Positions 1 to 7,568 of a stretch of 64,000 nucleotides of DNA are shown one piece after another. The number at the start of each line of letters is the position of its first letter. The stretch's first letter is position 1. Source of the DNA: Polynucleobacter sp. UK-Gri1-W3 (lineage in GTDB: Bacteria; Pseudomonadota; Gammaproteobacteria; Burkholderiales; Burkholderiaceae); the NCBI RefSeq assembly GCF_018881595.1, contig NZ_JACVQA010000007.1:1-64000 (forward strand), read 5' to 3'. Under the pieces are notes generated by a model. That model was not told where the DNA came from, did not search any database, and saw only the letters and a list, made by a program, of their open reading frames with translations. A program made the position numbers and the translations under genes.

Positions 1-302
1 CGTTCAGTTTGGCTAAGGTGTTGATAGGTCATGGCTACTTTGACTTGCAGGTCTAGAAGCTTTGGATACTAAAACATCCTTAGCCTCCTTAACTAGTTGT
101 TCAAAGTTGCACTTCGTAGTTGAATCCACCGTGTTTAATGGCAGATTAATTCCCATTTAAGTAAAAATGCGTTTCAAGAAAAGGCCACTCAATGAGTGGC
201 CTTTTCTTTGTTATCAACTCTTAAGTTACTGCCGTTATGAAAACCGCACCGAGTATCAATTGCTTAATTAGTCTTCAGACTATCAAACATGCGCAAAGAT
301 TC
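1..302. other. Left-edge intergenic region
   Basis: No gene is supported here. The plus strand has an open frame from base 3 that closes at a TAG at 54-56, which could be the last residues of a gene starting left of the window, but the peptide is too short to recognise. The minus strand has a 47-codon frame (13-156) with no Shine-Dalgarno sequence and no recognisable product. The only clear signal is the terminator hairpin at 179-205. The rest, about 210-300, holds only a short inverted repeat near 272-285. Confidence 0.6.
179..205 (+). terminator. Rho-independent terminator hairpin
   Basis: A run of A leads into a GGCCACTCA arm (183-191), one unpaired base, and the exact complement TGAGTGGCC (193-201), followed by TTTTC. 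The A run at 179-182 also pairs with the T run at 202-205. It probably ends a plus-strand transcript coming from left of the window, and the symmetry means it could also serve minus-strand transcripts leaving the operon that ends at 303. Confidence 0.8.
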
Positions 303-1094
303 TTAGAGTTTAAGGGGCTCCACTGGATTCCAGCCGCGGTATGGTGACACGCCGATAAATAGAAAGATGACTGCCGTCACAATACACAATGAGGCGATCG
401 ATAAAGATACTTTCATTGCCTTCATGCTTCCCAGGTGGACTATGCCGACCGACAACAGCAGCAAGAATGAGAAGACTGGTATTGATGGCCATTTTTTTAA
501 GCTATCGTTGTCATATGCCAGTGATTGCCTAATTTGTCTGTCATGGCGCATGGTTCCGATGGCTGACAGTAGCTGATTCTCGACGCTGCTTCGTTGATTG
601 GGTTGATAGGCGATATCACTAATAATTTTATTTAAGGCCAGAAATTCAGGGGTCGCAATTTCACGTTTACTAACATCTCTACTCTCAATAGCAGGCCATT
701 CTTTTTCAATGACTGCAGATAAATAATTTTTAAGTCCTGAGTGGATCTCTATTTGATCTTCCTTAGGGAGGATAGTTGCCGTGCTAATAATGGTTTCGAT
801 CGCATTTGATTCAGTGATTAAGTTCGAAATGGCTGACTGATGATGATCAAATGAATAGCCCGCTAAAGTTGAAATCGCAAGGCCAAAGATAAAGGAAGTG
901 ATTGATAGAAATGATGGCACAACCGCATCTGAATCATGAAGCCATCGAGCTATTGGCGAGTCATTGAGCGCCCAGTAAATCGCATAAGCAACACCAGCAG
1001 TTATCAGTGTTACTGCGACAATCAACATTAGTAATTCGGTAGTGAAGAGGCTCATTGAGTATGTATAGATCAGTTGTTTAAGGCTTGAAACCAC
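303..1094 (-). CDS. DUF4239-like (bestrophin-like) membrane protein
   Basis: This 263-residue protein has two hydrophobic segments near the N terminus (about residues 18-40 and 61-80), a hydrophilic middle of about 120 residues, and two more segments near the C terminus (about 206-224 and 229-250). The middle contains an acidic, helix-rich stretch with an E-W-P motif near residue 136, as in the DUF4239 family of bestrophin-like proteins. That membership is by resemblance only, and no transport activity is established here. The frame opens with GTG at 1094. An in-frame ATG at 1055 is an alternative, and neither has a convincing ribosome-binding site. It lies 11 bp after the oligopeptidase gene, so it is probably the last gene of that operon. 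Confidence 0.6.
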   Translation of the reverse strand: MVSSLKQLIYTYSMSLFTTELLMLIVAVTLITAGVAYAIYWALNDSPIARWLHDSDAVVPSFLSITSFIFGLAISTLAGYSFDHHQSAISNLITESNAIETIISTATILPKEDQIEIHSGLKNYLSAVIEKEWPAIESRDVSKREIATPEFLALNKIISDIAYQPNQRSSVENQLLSAIGTMRHDRQIRQSLAYDNDSLKKWPSIPVFSFLLLLSVGIVHLGSMKAMKVSLSIASLCIVTAVIFLFIGVSPYRGWNPVEPLKL

Positions 1095-1105
1095 TCATCT
1101 TGTTG

Positions 1106-3232
1106 TTAGGTGAGCCCGCCATGACGTAGCAAAGCATCAATACTGGGCTCTCTGCCTCTAAAGGCTCTAAAGGATTCAGCAGCAGGGCGGCTGCCACCAA
1201 CCTCTAAAATCTCTTCGCGATAACGAGTGCCTGTTTTTTCATCCAAGACGCTACCAGTAATTTTTGCCGCCTCTTCAAAGGCAGAGTAGACATCGGCAGA
1301 TAGCACTTCGGCCCACTTATAACTGTAGTAACCAGCTGCATAACCACCTGCAAAGATATGGCTAAAGGTATTAATCCAGCGCGAGATCTTCGGTTGCGCA
1401 ATAACATTAAATTGATCTGCAATGGATCTAGAGAGTTCCAACACCGCTTGGCCTTGGGCATTCTTTGCATCAAAGCTGGCGTGCAAACGCCAATCTGTTA
1501 ATGACATCACAATTTGACGTAAGGTCATATAGCCATTTTGGAAGTTCTTGGCTGCGAGAATCTTGTCAAACAATTCGCGAGGGAGTGGTTTGCCTGTTTC
1601 GGCATGTGCTGTCATTTTTTCTAAGACTTCCCATTCCCAGCAGAAGTTTTCCATAAACTGACTTGGCAACTCTACGGCATCCCACTCAACACCATTGATA
1701 CCGGATACGCCTAAGGCACTAACTTGAGTCAAGAGGTGATGTAAACCGTGGCCACTTTCATGGAAGAGGGTAATCACATCATCATGAGTAATGGTGGGCT
1801 GGCGTAAAACACCATCCACCTTAACTGGCGGTGCAAAGTTGCATACTAAGTAGGCTACAGGGACCTGAATCTCCCCATTAGGCAATACTCTGCGGCCCCG
1901 AGCATCATCCATCCAAGCCCCACCACGCTTACCAGGGCGGGCATAAGGGTCTAAGTAAAAATAAGCCACGATATTGTCTTTGGCATTCTTGACTGAGAAA
2001 GATTGCACGTCCGAATGCCATATAGGTAAATCTGCCGCCTCTATCTTGACGCCAAATAAAGTCTGAATGACTTGGAAGAGACCATCCAATACTTTAGGTA
2101 ATGGAAAGTATTGTTTGAGTTCATTTTCAGAAAAGGAGTAGCGCTCTTGCTTCAATCTTTCTGATGCAAAGGCAACATCCCATGGTTCTAATCCATCAAC
2201 AATGGATAGTTCAGTCTTAGCAAATTCAGATAACTCTTGCCAATCCTTTAATGCAAATGGCTTGGCCTTTTGGGCGAAATTGGTTAAAAAAGAATCAACC
2301 TCTTCAACGCTGCTTGCCATCTTTGGTGCCAAGCTCAGAGCGGCATAGTTTTTAAAGCCCAGCATGCGTGCTTCTTCATCCCGCAGCCTTAACTGCTCCA
2401 ACATATTTTGAGTATTGTCCCAATCTAATTTGCCCTTAGCAAACTCGGGCGCCAGTTCAGAGGCACGAGTTACATAGGCCTCATACATCAGGCGACGTAA
2501 AACCCGGTTTTCTGAATACTGCATGACTGGATAATAGGAAGGGAAGTGAAGTGTAAATGCCCAGCCTTGCAATTTCTTCTGCTGGGCGGTATCTGCGGCA
2601 GCAGCAATGGCATCCTCAGGCAGGCCGATTAAGTCTGCTTGATCAGTTACGAGATGAACAAAGCCATCAGTAGCGTCTAAAACATGATCCGAAAAGGCTT
2701 TACCCAATGTTGCTTGTTCATCCTGAATTTGAGAAAAGCGTGGCTTATCAGCATCGCTGAGTTCTGCACCACCCAGACGAAAATCCCGTAAGGAGTTCTC
2801 GATCACTTTTTTCTGTGCTGAACTCAACTTTGAAAAGTCAGATGCTTTGCTTAGTTCTTTAAACTTTTTGTAGAGCTCTAAATTTTGCCCAAGGCTCGAA
2901 AAGAAAGCGGTGACCTTAGGCAACATCTCGCCATACGCAACACGCAACTCTGGTGTGTCTGCAACACTATTGAGGTGAGAGATCACACCCCAAGATCTGC
3001 CTAAAGATTCTGTAGCATCCTCCAGGGGTTCGGCCAAGCAATTCCAGGTAGATGGAGTATTTGGATTAACGGCCAAATCAACAGCGTCTTGCGCATGCTT
3101 GAGGAGATATTCAATCGCAGGTGCAATGTGCTCAGGCTTGACCTCTGAATAGGCGGCGATACCGCGCCCAAAAGTGGTCAGAGGGTTGTTTTGTAGTTCA
3201 GCGGGGAGGCTATTTGTGAGGGATGTAGTCAT
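1106..3232 (-). CDS. prlC: Oligopeptidase A (M3 family zinc metallopeptidase)
   Basis: Cytoplasmic zinc endopeptidase that degrades short peptides, including cleaved signal peptides. At 708 residues it is slightly longer than E. coli PrlC (about 680). The M3 zinc motif HESGH is at residues 491-495 (H491, E492, H495), and the surrounding thimet-oligopeptidase features are present: a conserved PGKRGGAW stretch upstream and a glycine/tyrosine-rich YAAGYYSYKW segment towards the C terminus. It follows folD after 68 bp and precedes the DUF4239 gene by 11 bp, consistent with one minus-strand operon. The ATG at 3232 fits the family N terminus. Confidence 0.95.
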   Translation of the reverse strand: MTTSLTNSLPAELQNNPLTTFGRGIAAYSEVKPEHIAPAIEYLLKHAQDAVDLAVNPNTPSTWNCLAEPLEDATESLGRSWGVISHLNSVADTPELRVAYGEMLPKVTAFFSSLGQNLELYKKFKELSKASDFSKLSSAQKKVIENSLRDFRLGGAELSDADKPRFSQIQDEQATLGKAFSDHVLDATDGFVHLVTDQADLIGLPEDAIAAAADTAQQKKLQGWAFTLHFPSYYPVMQYSENRVLRRLMYEAYVTRASELAPEFAKGKLDWDNTQNMLEQLRLRDEEARMLGFKNYAALSLAPKMASSVEEVDSFLTNFAQKAKPFALKDWQELSEFAKTELSIVDGLEPWDVAFASERLKQERYSFSENELKQYFPLPKVLDGLFQVIQTLFGVKIEAADLPIWHSDVQSFSVKNAKDNIVAYFYLDPYARPGKRGGAWMDDARGRRVLPNGEIQVPVAYLVCNFAPPVKVDGVLRQPTITHDDVITLFHESGHGLHHLLTQVSALGVSGINGVEWDAVELPSQFMENFCWEWEVLEKMTAHAETGKPLPRELFDKILAAKNFQNGYMTLRQIVMSLTDWRLHASFDAKNAQGQAVLELSRSIADQFNVIAQPKISRWINTFSHIFAGGYAAGYYSYKWAEVLSADVYSAFEEAAKITGSVLDEKTGTRYREEILEVGGSRPAAESFRAFRGREPSIDALLRHGGLT

Positions 3233-3300
3233 CCCTCTAGCTTAATGGACTGGGAGCAATTTTGCCAAAAGTCCCAGTTAAATCCTTGGTGCCCAGTTAG

Positions 3301-4155
3301 TTAATGCTTTGCGGCCTTTTCAGCGGCTTCCAGGGTATTCATGAGCAGCATAGTGATGGTCATTGGGCCGACACCACCAGGAACCGGGGTAATCCAGTCA
3401 GCTACGTACTTAGCGGTATCAAAATCTACGTCACCACAAAGCTTGCCATCAGGCATGCGATTGATGCCAACGTCAATGACAACAGCTCCGCTCTTCACCA
3501 TATCCCCGGTGATCATTTTGGGTTTGCCGGTAGCAACCACCAAAATATCTGCATCTTTTGTATGGTGGGCCAAGTCGCGTGTCTTGCTATTGCAAATGGT
3601 GACAGTTGCCCCGGCTTGCAATAGCAGCATTGCCATTGGCTTACCTACGATATTGGATGCACCAACAATCACTGCACGAGCGCCGCGAATCGGATATTCA
3701 ATACTTTCCAGAATCTTCATGCATCCATAGGGCGTGCAGGGTTTGAACTCTGGTTGACCGACCATCAAGGCTCCAGCATTCGCAACGTGAAAGCCATCCA
3801 CATCTTTTTCTGGGGCAATTGCCTCAAGAACCCGCTCAGAAGCAATGTGTTCTGGCAAAGGAAGTTGTACCAAGATCCCATGTATTGCAGGATCTGCATT
3901 GAGGGTAGCAATACGAGCAAGTAATTCTTCTTCGCCAAGTTCAGCAGAGTAGCGCTCTAAAACAGAATGAAAGCCAACCTCTTCACAGGCTTTCACTTTA
4001 TTGCGGACATACACCGCACTGGCAGGGTTGTCGCCAACCACAATGACTGCTAAACCAGGTCTTGTGCCTTTGGCAGTAACAATAGCGCCGCGCGCAGCAA
4101 TTTCAGTGCGCAGTTTTTTAGAAAGGGCGTTTCCGTCTAATAATTGTGCTGGCAT
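3301..4155 (-). CDS. folD: Bifunctional methylenetetrahydrofolate dehydrogenase/cyclohydrolase
   Basis: FolD interconverts 5,10-methylene-, 5,10-methenyl- and 10-formyl-tetrahydrofolate, using NADP+, in the cytosol. The 284-residue length is normal. The substrate-binding segment [11 protein letters not shown] (about residues 49-59, with the catalytic lysine), the QLPLP loop (about 97-101), a Rossmann nucleotide-binding stretch [12 protein letters not shown], and the signature PGGVGPMT near the C terminus are all present. It lies 14 bp downstream of the response-regulator gene. That linkage places one-carbon metabolism behind the same promoter as the two-component system. Confidence 0.97.
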   Translation of the reverse strand: MPAQLLDGNALSKKLRTEIAARGAIVTAKGTRPGLAVIVVGDNPASAVYVRNKVKACEEVGFHSVLERYSAELGEEELLARIATLNADPAIHGILVQLPLPEHIASERVLEAIAPEKDVDGFHVANAGALMVGQPEFKPCTPYGCMKILESIEYPIRGARAVIVGASNIVGKPMAMLLLQAGATVTICNSKTRDLAHHTKDADILVVATGKPKMITGDMVKSGAVVIDVGINRMPDGKLCGDVDFDTAKYVADWITPVPGGVGPMTITMLLMNTLEAAEKAAKH

Positions 4156-4169
4156 TGAAAACCCTGTAT

Positions 4170-4817
4170 TTAATTGGGCTGGGGGTCGGATAAAGCCAAG
4201 CGGAGCAGGTCTGCAACCGTATTGACATTGAGCTTTTCCATGATGTTGGCGCGATGCGCCTCAACAGTCTTAATGGAGATACCCAGATCATCGGCAATTT
4301 GTTTATTTAGTCGACCAGCAACAATACGCTCTAGAACTTGGCGCTCACGACCTGTTAGCTTGCTGAGTAAGCTTTGGGTAATTTTTCGCTGACTAGCTTG
4401 TGAATAGTCGATGCGTGCTTTGGCAAGCATGCGATCTACTAAACCACAAAGATCATTTTCTTTAAAGGGCTTTTCAATGAAATCTACTGCACCACGTTTC
4501 ATGGTGGAGACTGCCATTGAGACATCACCATGACCAGTGATGAAGGCAACTGGCATTGGCAAGTTTTCGCTGGTGAGGCGCTCTTGTAATTCGAGGCCAG
4601 ACATACCAGGCATGCGCACATCCAAAATGGCACAAGAGATAGTAGTTTTATCGGTGCTTTGCAAAGACTGCAAGAAGCGTTCTGCGCTTGCATGGCAACG
4701 CACAACATAACCATTGCTTTCTAAGAGCCAAGTAAGCGAGTCTCTGACTGCTTCATCATCATCAACTACATAGACCACTTCGGCTTGGTTTGGTTTTGCA
4801 GCAGCGCTTAAGTTCAT
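4170..4817 (-). CDS. FixJ/TtrR-type response regulator
   Basis: This 215-residue DNA-binding response regulator has an N-terminal receiver domain (about residues 14-128) with the acidic pocket D19-D21, the expected phospho-acceptor D66 in LDVRMPG, and a conserved lysine in EKPF. A LuxR-type helix-turn-helix follows (about residues 148-205), with the [11 protein letters not shown] and [15 protein letters not shown] signatures of the FixJ/NarL group. It is 24 bp downstream of the sensor kinase and almost certainly its partner. Target genes cannot be read from the protein. The divergent pyruvate dehydrogenase operon is a natural candidate. Confidence 0.93.
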   Translation of the reverse strand: MNLSAAAKPNQAEVVYVVDDDEAVRDSLTWLLESNGYVVRCHASAERFLQSLQSTDKTTISCAILDVRMPGMSGLELQERLTSENLPMPVAFITGHGDVSMAVSTMKRGAVDFIEKPFKENDLCGLVDRMLAKARIDYSQASQRKITQSLLSKLTGRERQVLERIVAGRLNKQIADDLGISIKTVEAHRANIMEKLNVNTVADLLRLALSDPQPN

Positions 4818-4841
4818 ATCAGCTCTCGTGAGGTAAATCTG

Positions 4842-7364
4842 TTAAATATTAACCTTGGATTGCGTTGATTCCAAGGGTAAAAGTATTGTAAAGGTGCAGC
4901 CAGCCAGCTTCGTCTGTTCTGAGTCTTGGACATTGGTAGCCCATAGCCTGCCATGGTGAGATTCAATAATAGAGCGGCAAATATTGAGTCCCATGCCCAT
5001 TCCATCCGATTTTGTGCTGAAAAATGGTTCAAACATGCGTTCCAGTACGTTTTCAGAGATACCACCCCCGGTATCGGTGACTTGGATTCTGAGCATGGCT
5101 GGGAAAATGCTGGTGTCTAAATCTGCTCTAATCCGAACTGGTGGCGCCGACCAACGGGAGGAGAGGGGGTATGCCTCTCGCACGCTGTCCAGGGCATTTT
5201 TGAGCAGATTAACTACTACTTGCAAGATTAATACGGGGTCGAGATTAACGACGGGCAGATTTTCGGTAATTTCGGAGGAGATGGTTAAGCGGTGTCGATG
5301 CGCTTCAATTTCCACCAAGCCAACGGCATCATTAATGATCTCAGCAATATTGGATTCTTTGCGTTGTGGCTCACTGCGTTTCACAAAGCCTCGAATGCGT
5401 TGAATGATAGTACCTGCTCGATGCGCCTGTTCAGCTGCCTTCTCGAGAGCGGGCAAAATTTCTTTATTTAGTGCAGGGTCTAAGTTGCCTTCTAAGCGTT
5501 TCGCAACACCCATGCAGTAGTTTGAAATAGCTGAGAGGGGTTGGTTTAGTTCATGTGCTAAAGAGGATGCCATTTCACCCATCGTGGTGAGACGGCTAGT
5601 GAACTGCATACGCTCTTGTTGTTGAAGCGCTAGATCATCTGCCTCCTTGCGCGTAGTAATGTCGGTAGCGATTAATAATTGCGCAAGATGTCCGTCTACC
5701 CATGGGATAAAGCGACGCCTAACTTCAAACCATTGATTGCTTTCATCGCTTAACTGAACTTCTTCTGATTCGGATTCTTGATACAGGAATGAGCTTGGAA
5801 TTCCGGGGGTAAATTCTTCTAAATCTTCTGCAATATCTCGCATTGTCGTGTTATTGGAGTCGCTGCCGGCCAACTGGTAGTGTCCTTTAGAGTCGTCTCC
5901 AAAGCGCTCTCGATAAAAACGGTTAGCAAAAAGTAGGGCGTTGGTTTCTAGAGAGACTACCGACACAGCGGCATCAAGACTTTCTAAAACAGTAGTGAAG
6001 CGTTCTTGAGATGCGGCCAATTCTTCACGAATCTTTTTAGGCTCTGAAATATCAATCAGGGATGTAACCCAACCAGTCTGCTTATCTTTTTCATTAATCA
6101 GTGGAGAGATAAATGTACGCGTCTGCATTAAGGTGCCATCTCGTTTTAAGATCGCACCCTCAATGCCGACTCTCATAATGAGGTTGACATCGGATTTCAT
6201 CGCCAGATTCATTTTTTCAACAAGCTCATCCTTTCTGCTGTCAGGCCAAAATGGAAACGGTGGCGTTAGGCCAATAAGCTCATCCGCGCTCCAGCCCGTC
6301 ATTTCACAGAAGGCTCGATTCACATAGGTAATACGCTTTTGCATATCGTGCGCACGAATACCCACTGGAGTGGAGTTTTCCATAGCATTACGAAATCTTG
6401 TTTCTGCACGTAGACTCGCTTCGGCCTCTTGACGAACTTGCATCTGTTTCAGAACAGACCAAAGACTCCAAACCACGAATGCACTCAAACCGAGTACAAC
6501 GCCAATTAACATTCTGAAGGTGAGATTGGTTGGTGGCGGATAGGTGTCAATCCGCAAAGTGAGGTTGGGGCTTAAAACCCCAATATCTAAACTAGTCTGA
6601 TTGCTAAACGCTCTTTTGGGAGTATTTTTATCTGAAGAGATGCCCAATACTCTTTCATCATCAGTGAGTAGAGTGAAGCGATAATTCGATTTTAGCTCCG
6701 CTGGAATGACATCTAATATGCCTTGGGTGGTGTAGAGAGCTGCTAAGAATCCGACAATTTCCCCGCTGACAATATTGGGAACTACTTGCCATAAAACGAT
6801 TCTTCTCTCTGCGGAGATTGGTTCATCACCCTGGAGGTTTAAGGAAACAAATTGACTAAAAGCCGCTCGACTCGTTACGCGGCTAAGCTCGATTGTTGAT
6901 GCAAGGCTTGAATTAATGAGCTGTTCATTTTGGGTTTTACTAATCCAATCGGATTTACCACTTTCAGCTGGAACAACCCATTCACGCTGTTGATCATTGT
7001 TTAACCAAATGATTTTGATAATTTCATGATTGTTGACAACTAGGTCTTCTGCTTGCTCGCGAGCAATTTGCTTTAACTTGAACTGGTCTGCACTAGCTGC
7101 AACTTCTCGATTGATCGTAGTCAATGTATCGAGGTTGCTAGTAAAGCGAGTTTGAATGCGTTGCTTTGCAAAAGAGAGCTCCCTAAATAAGGCAGCCTCT
7201 TGCTGGGTCTTTTCCTGAAGATGCAGCGTACCCAAAATAATGCCCATCACTGCTGTAAACAGAACGATCGCAAGTAGCGGGGTGTAAACAATCCTAAATC
7301 CGCGTATTTTGCGGAGCCATCTGATGGGGCCAAGGATTAGTCCGGAATAGGCTGTTTTTTTCAT
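4842..7364 (-). CDS. PAS-domain sensor histidine kinase with periplasmic sensor
   Basis: This 840-residue membrane histidine kinase has one transmembrane helix near residues 24-48, a large extracytoplasmic region to about residue 282, and a second helix at about 283-308. These are followed by one clear PAS domain (about 320-450) and a probable second PAS (about 450-575). The HisKA domain has the phosphorylated histidine H604 in HELNQPLSAISNY. The ATPase domain has the N box NLLKNALDS, the G1 box DTGGG and an FFSTK...GMGLNI lid. The architecture resembles DctB/FixL-type kinases that sense small molecules or redox state. No heme-binding PAS histidine could be assigned. The ligand is unknown. 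It is transcribed away from aceE across a 204-bp gap. Confidence 0.92.
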   Translation of the reverse strand: MKKTAYSGLILGPIRWLRKIRGFRIVYTPLLAIVLFTAVMGIILGTLHLQEKTQQEAALFRELSFAKQRIQTRFTSNLDTLTTINREVAASADQFKLKQIAREQAEDLVVNNHEIIKIIWLNNDQQREWVVPAESGKSDWISKTQNEQLINSSLASTIELSRVTSRAAFSQFVSLNLQGDEPISAERRIVLWQVVPNIVSGEIVGFLAALYTTQGILDVIPAELKSNYRFTLLTDDERVLGISSDKNTPKRAFSNQTSLDIGVLSPNLTLRIDTYPPPTNLTFRMLIGVVLGLSAFVVWSLWSVLKQMQVRQEAEASLRAETRFRNAMENSTPVGIRAHDMQKRITYVNRAFCEMTGWSADELIGLTPPFPFWPDSRKDELVEKMNLAMKSDVNLIMRVGIEGAILKRDGTLMQTRTFISPLINEKDKQTGWVTSLIDISEPKKIREELAASQERFTTVLESLDAAVSVVSLETNALLFANRFYRERFGDDSKGHYQLAGSDSNNTTMRDIAEDLEEFTPGIPSSFLYQESESEEVQLSDESNQWFEVRRRFIPWVDGHLAQLLIATDITTRKEADDLALQQQERMQFTSRLTTMGEMASSLAHELNQPLSAISNYCMGVAKRLEGNLDPALNKEILPALEKAAEQAHRAGTIIQRIRGFVKRSEPQRKESNIAEIINDAVGLVEIEAHRHRLTISSEITENLPVVNLDPVLILQVVVNLLKNALDSVREAYPLSSRWSAPPVRIRADLDTSIFPAMLRIQVTDTGGGISENVLERMFEPFFSTKSDGMGMGLNICRSIIESHHGRLWATNVQDSEQTKLAGCTFTILLPLESTQSKVNI

Positions 7365-7449
7365 GAATGTGACGATTTTGCCCTACTTATTCACCCTGGA
7401 ATGCAATTCTATGGCTTGGAGAGCTGCTTATTTGCAGTGCAATAAATTA

Positions 7450-7480
7450 CCACATTATGAGAAATATTATCATTATGTGG
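7450..7480. promoter_or_regulatory. Inverted repeat in kinase-aceE intergenic region
   Basis: CCACATTATG at 7450-7459 and CATTATGTGG at 7471-7480 form two 10-base arms that are complementary at nine positions, separated by 11 bases. The repeat sits near the middle of the divergent region, about 86 bp from the kinase start and about 89 bp from the aceE start. No T run follows, so an operator is more likely than a terminator. Binding by the adjacent FixJ-like regulator is inference only. Confidence 0.45.
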
Positions 7481-7568
7481 AAAATTGCTTGTTTACACTC
7501 ATATACCTTCCTAGAATATTGCCTATAAAGTTGATGACAAATTAAGCACTATTTAATGGAGACAAAAG

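Noticed and set aside
13-156. Short minus-strand frame at the left edge (47 codons)
   Set aside because: No ribosome-binding site, no recognisable product, and a length expected by chance.
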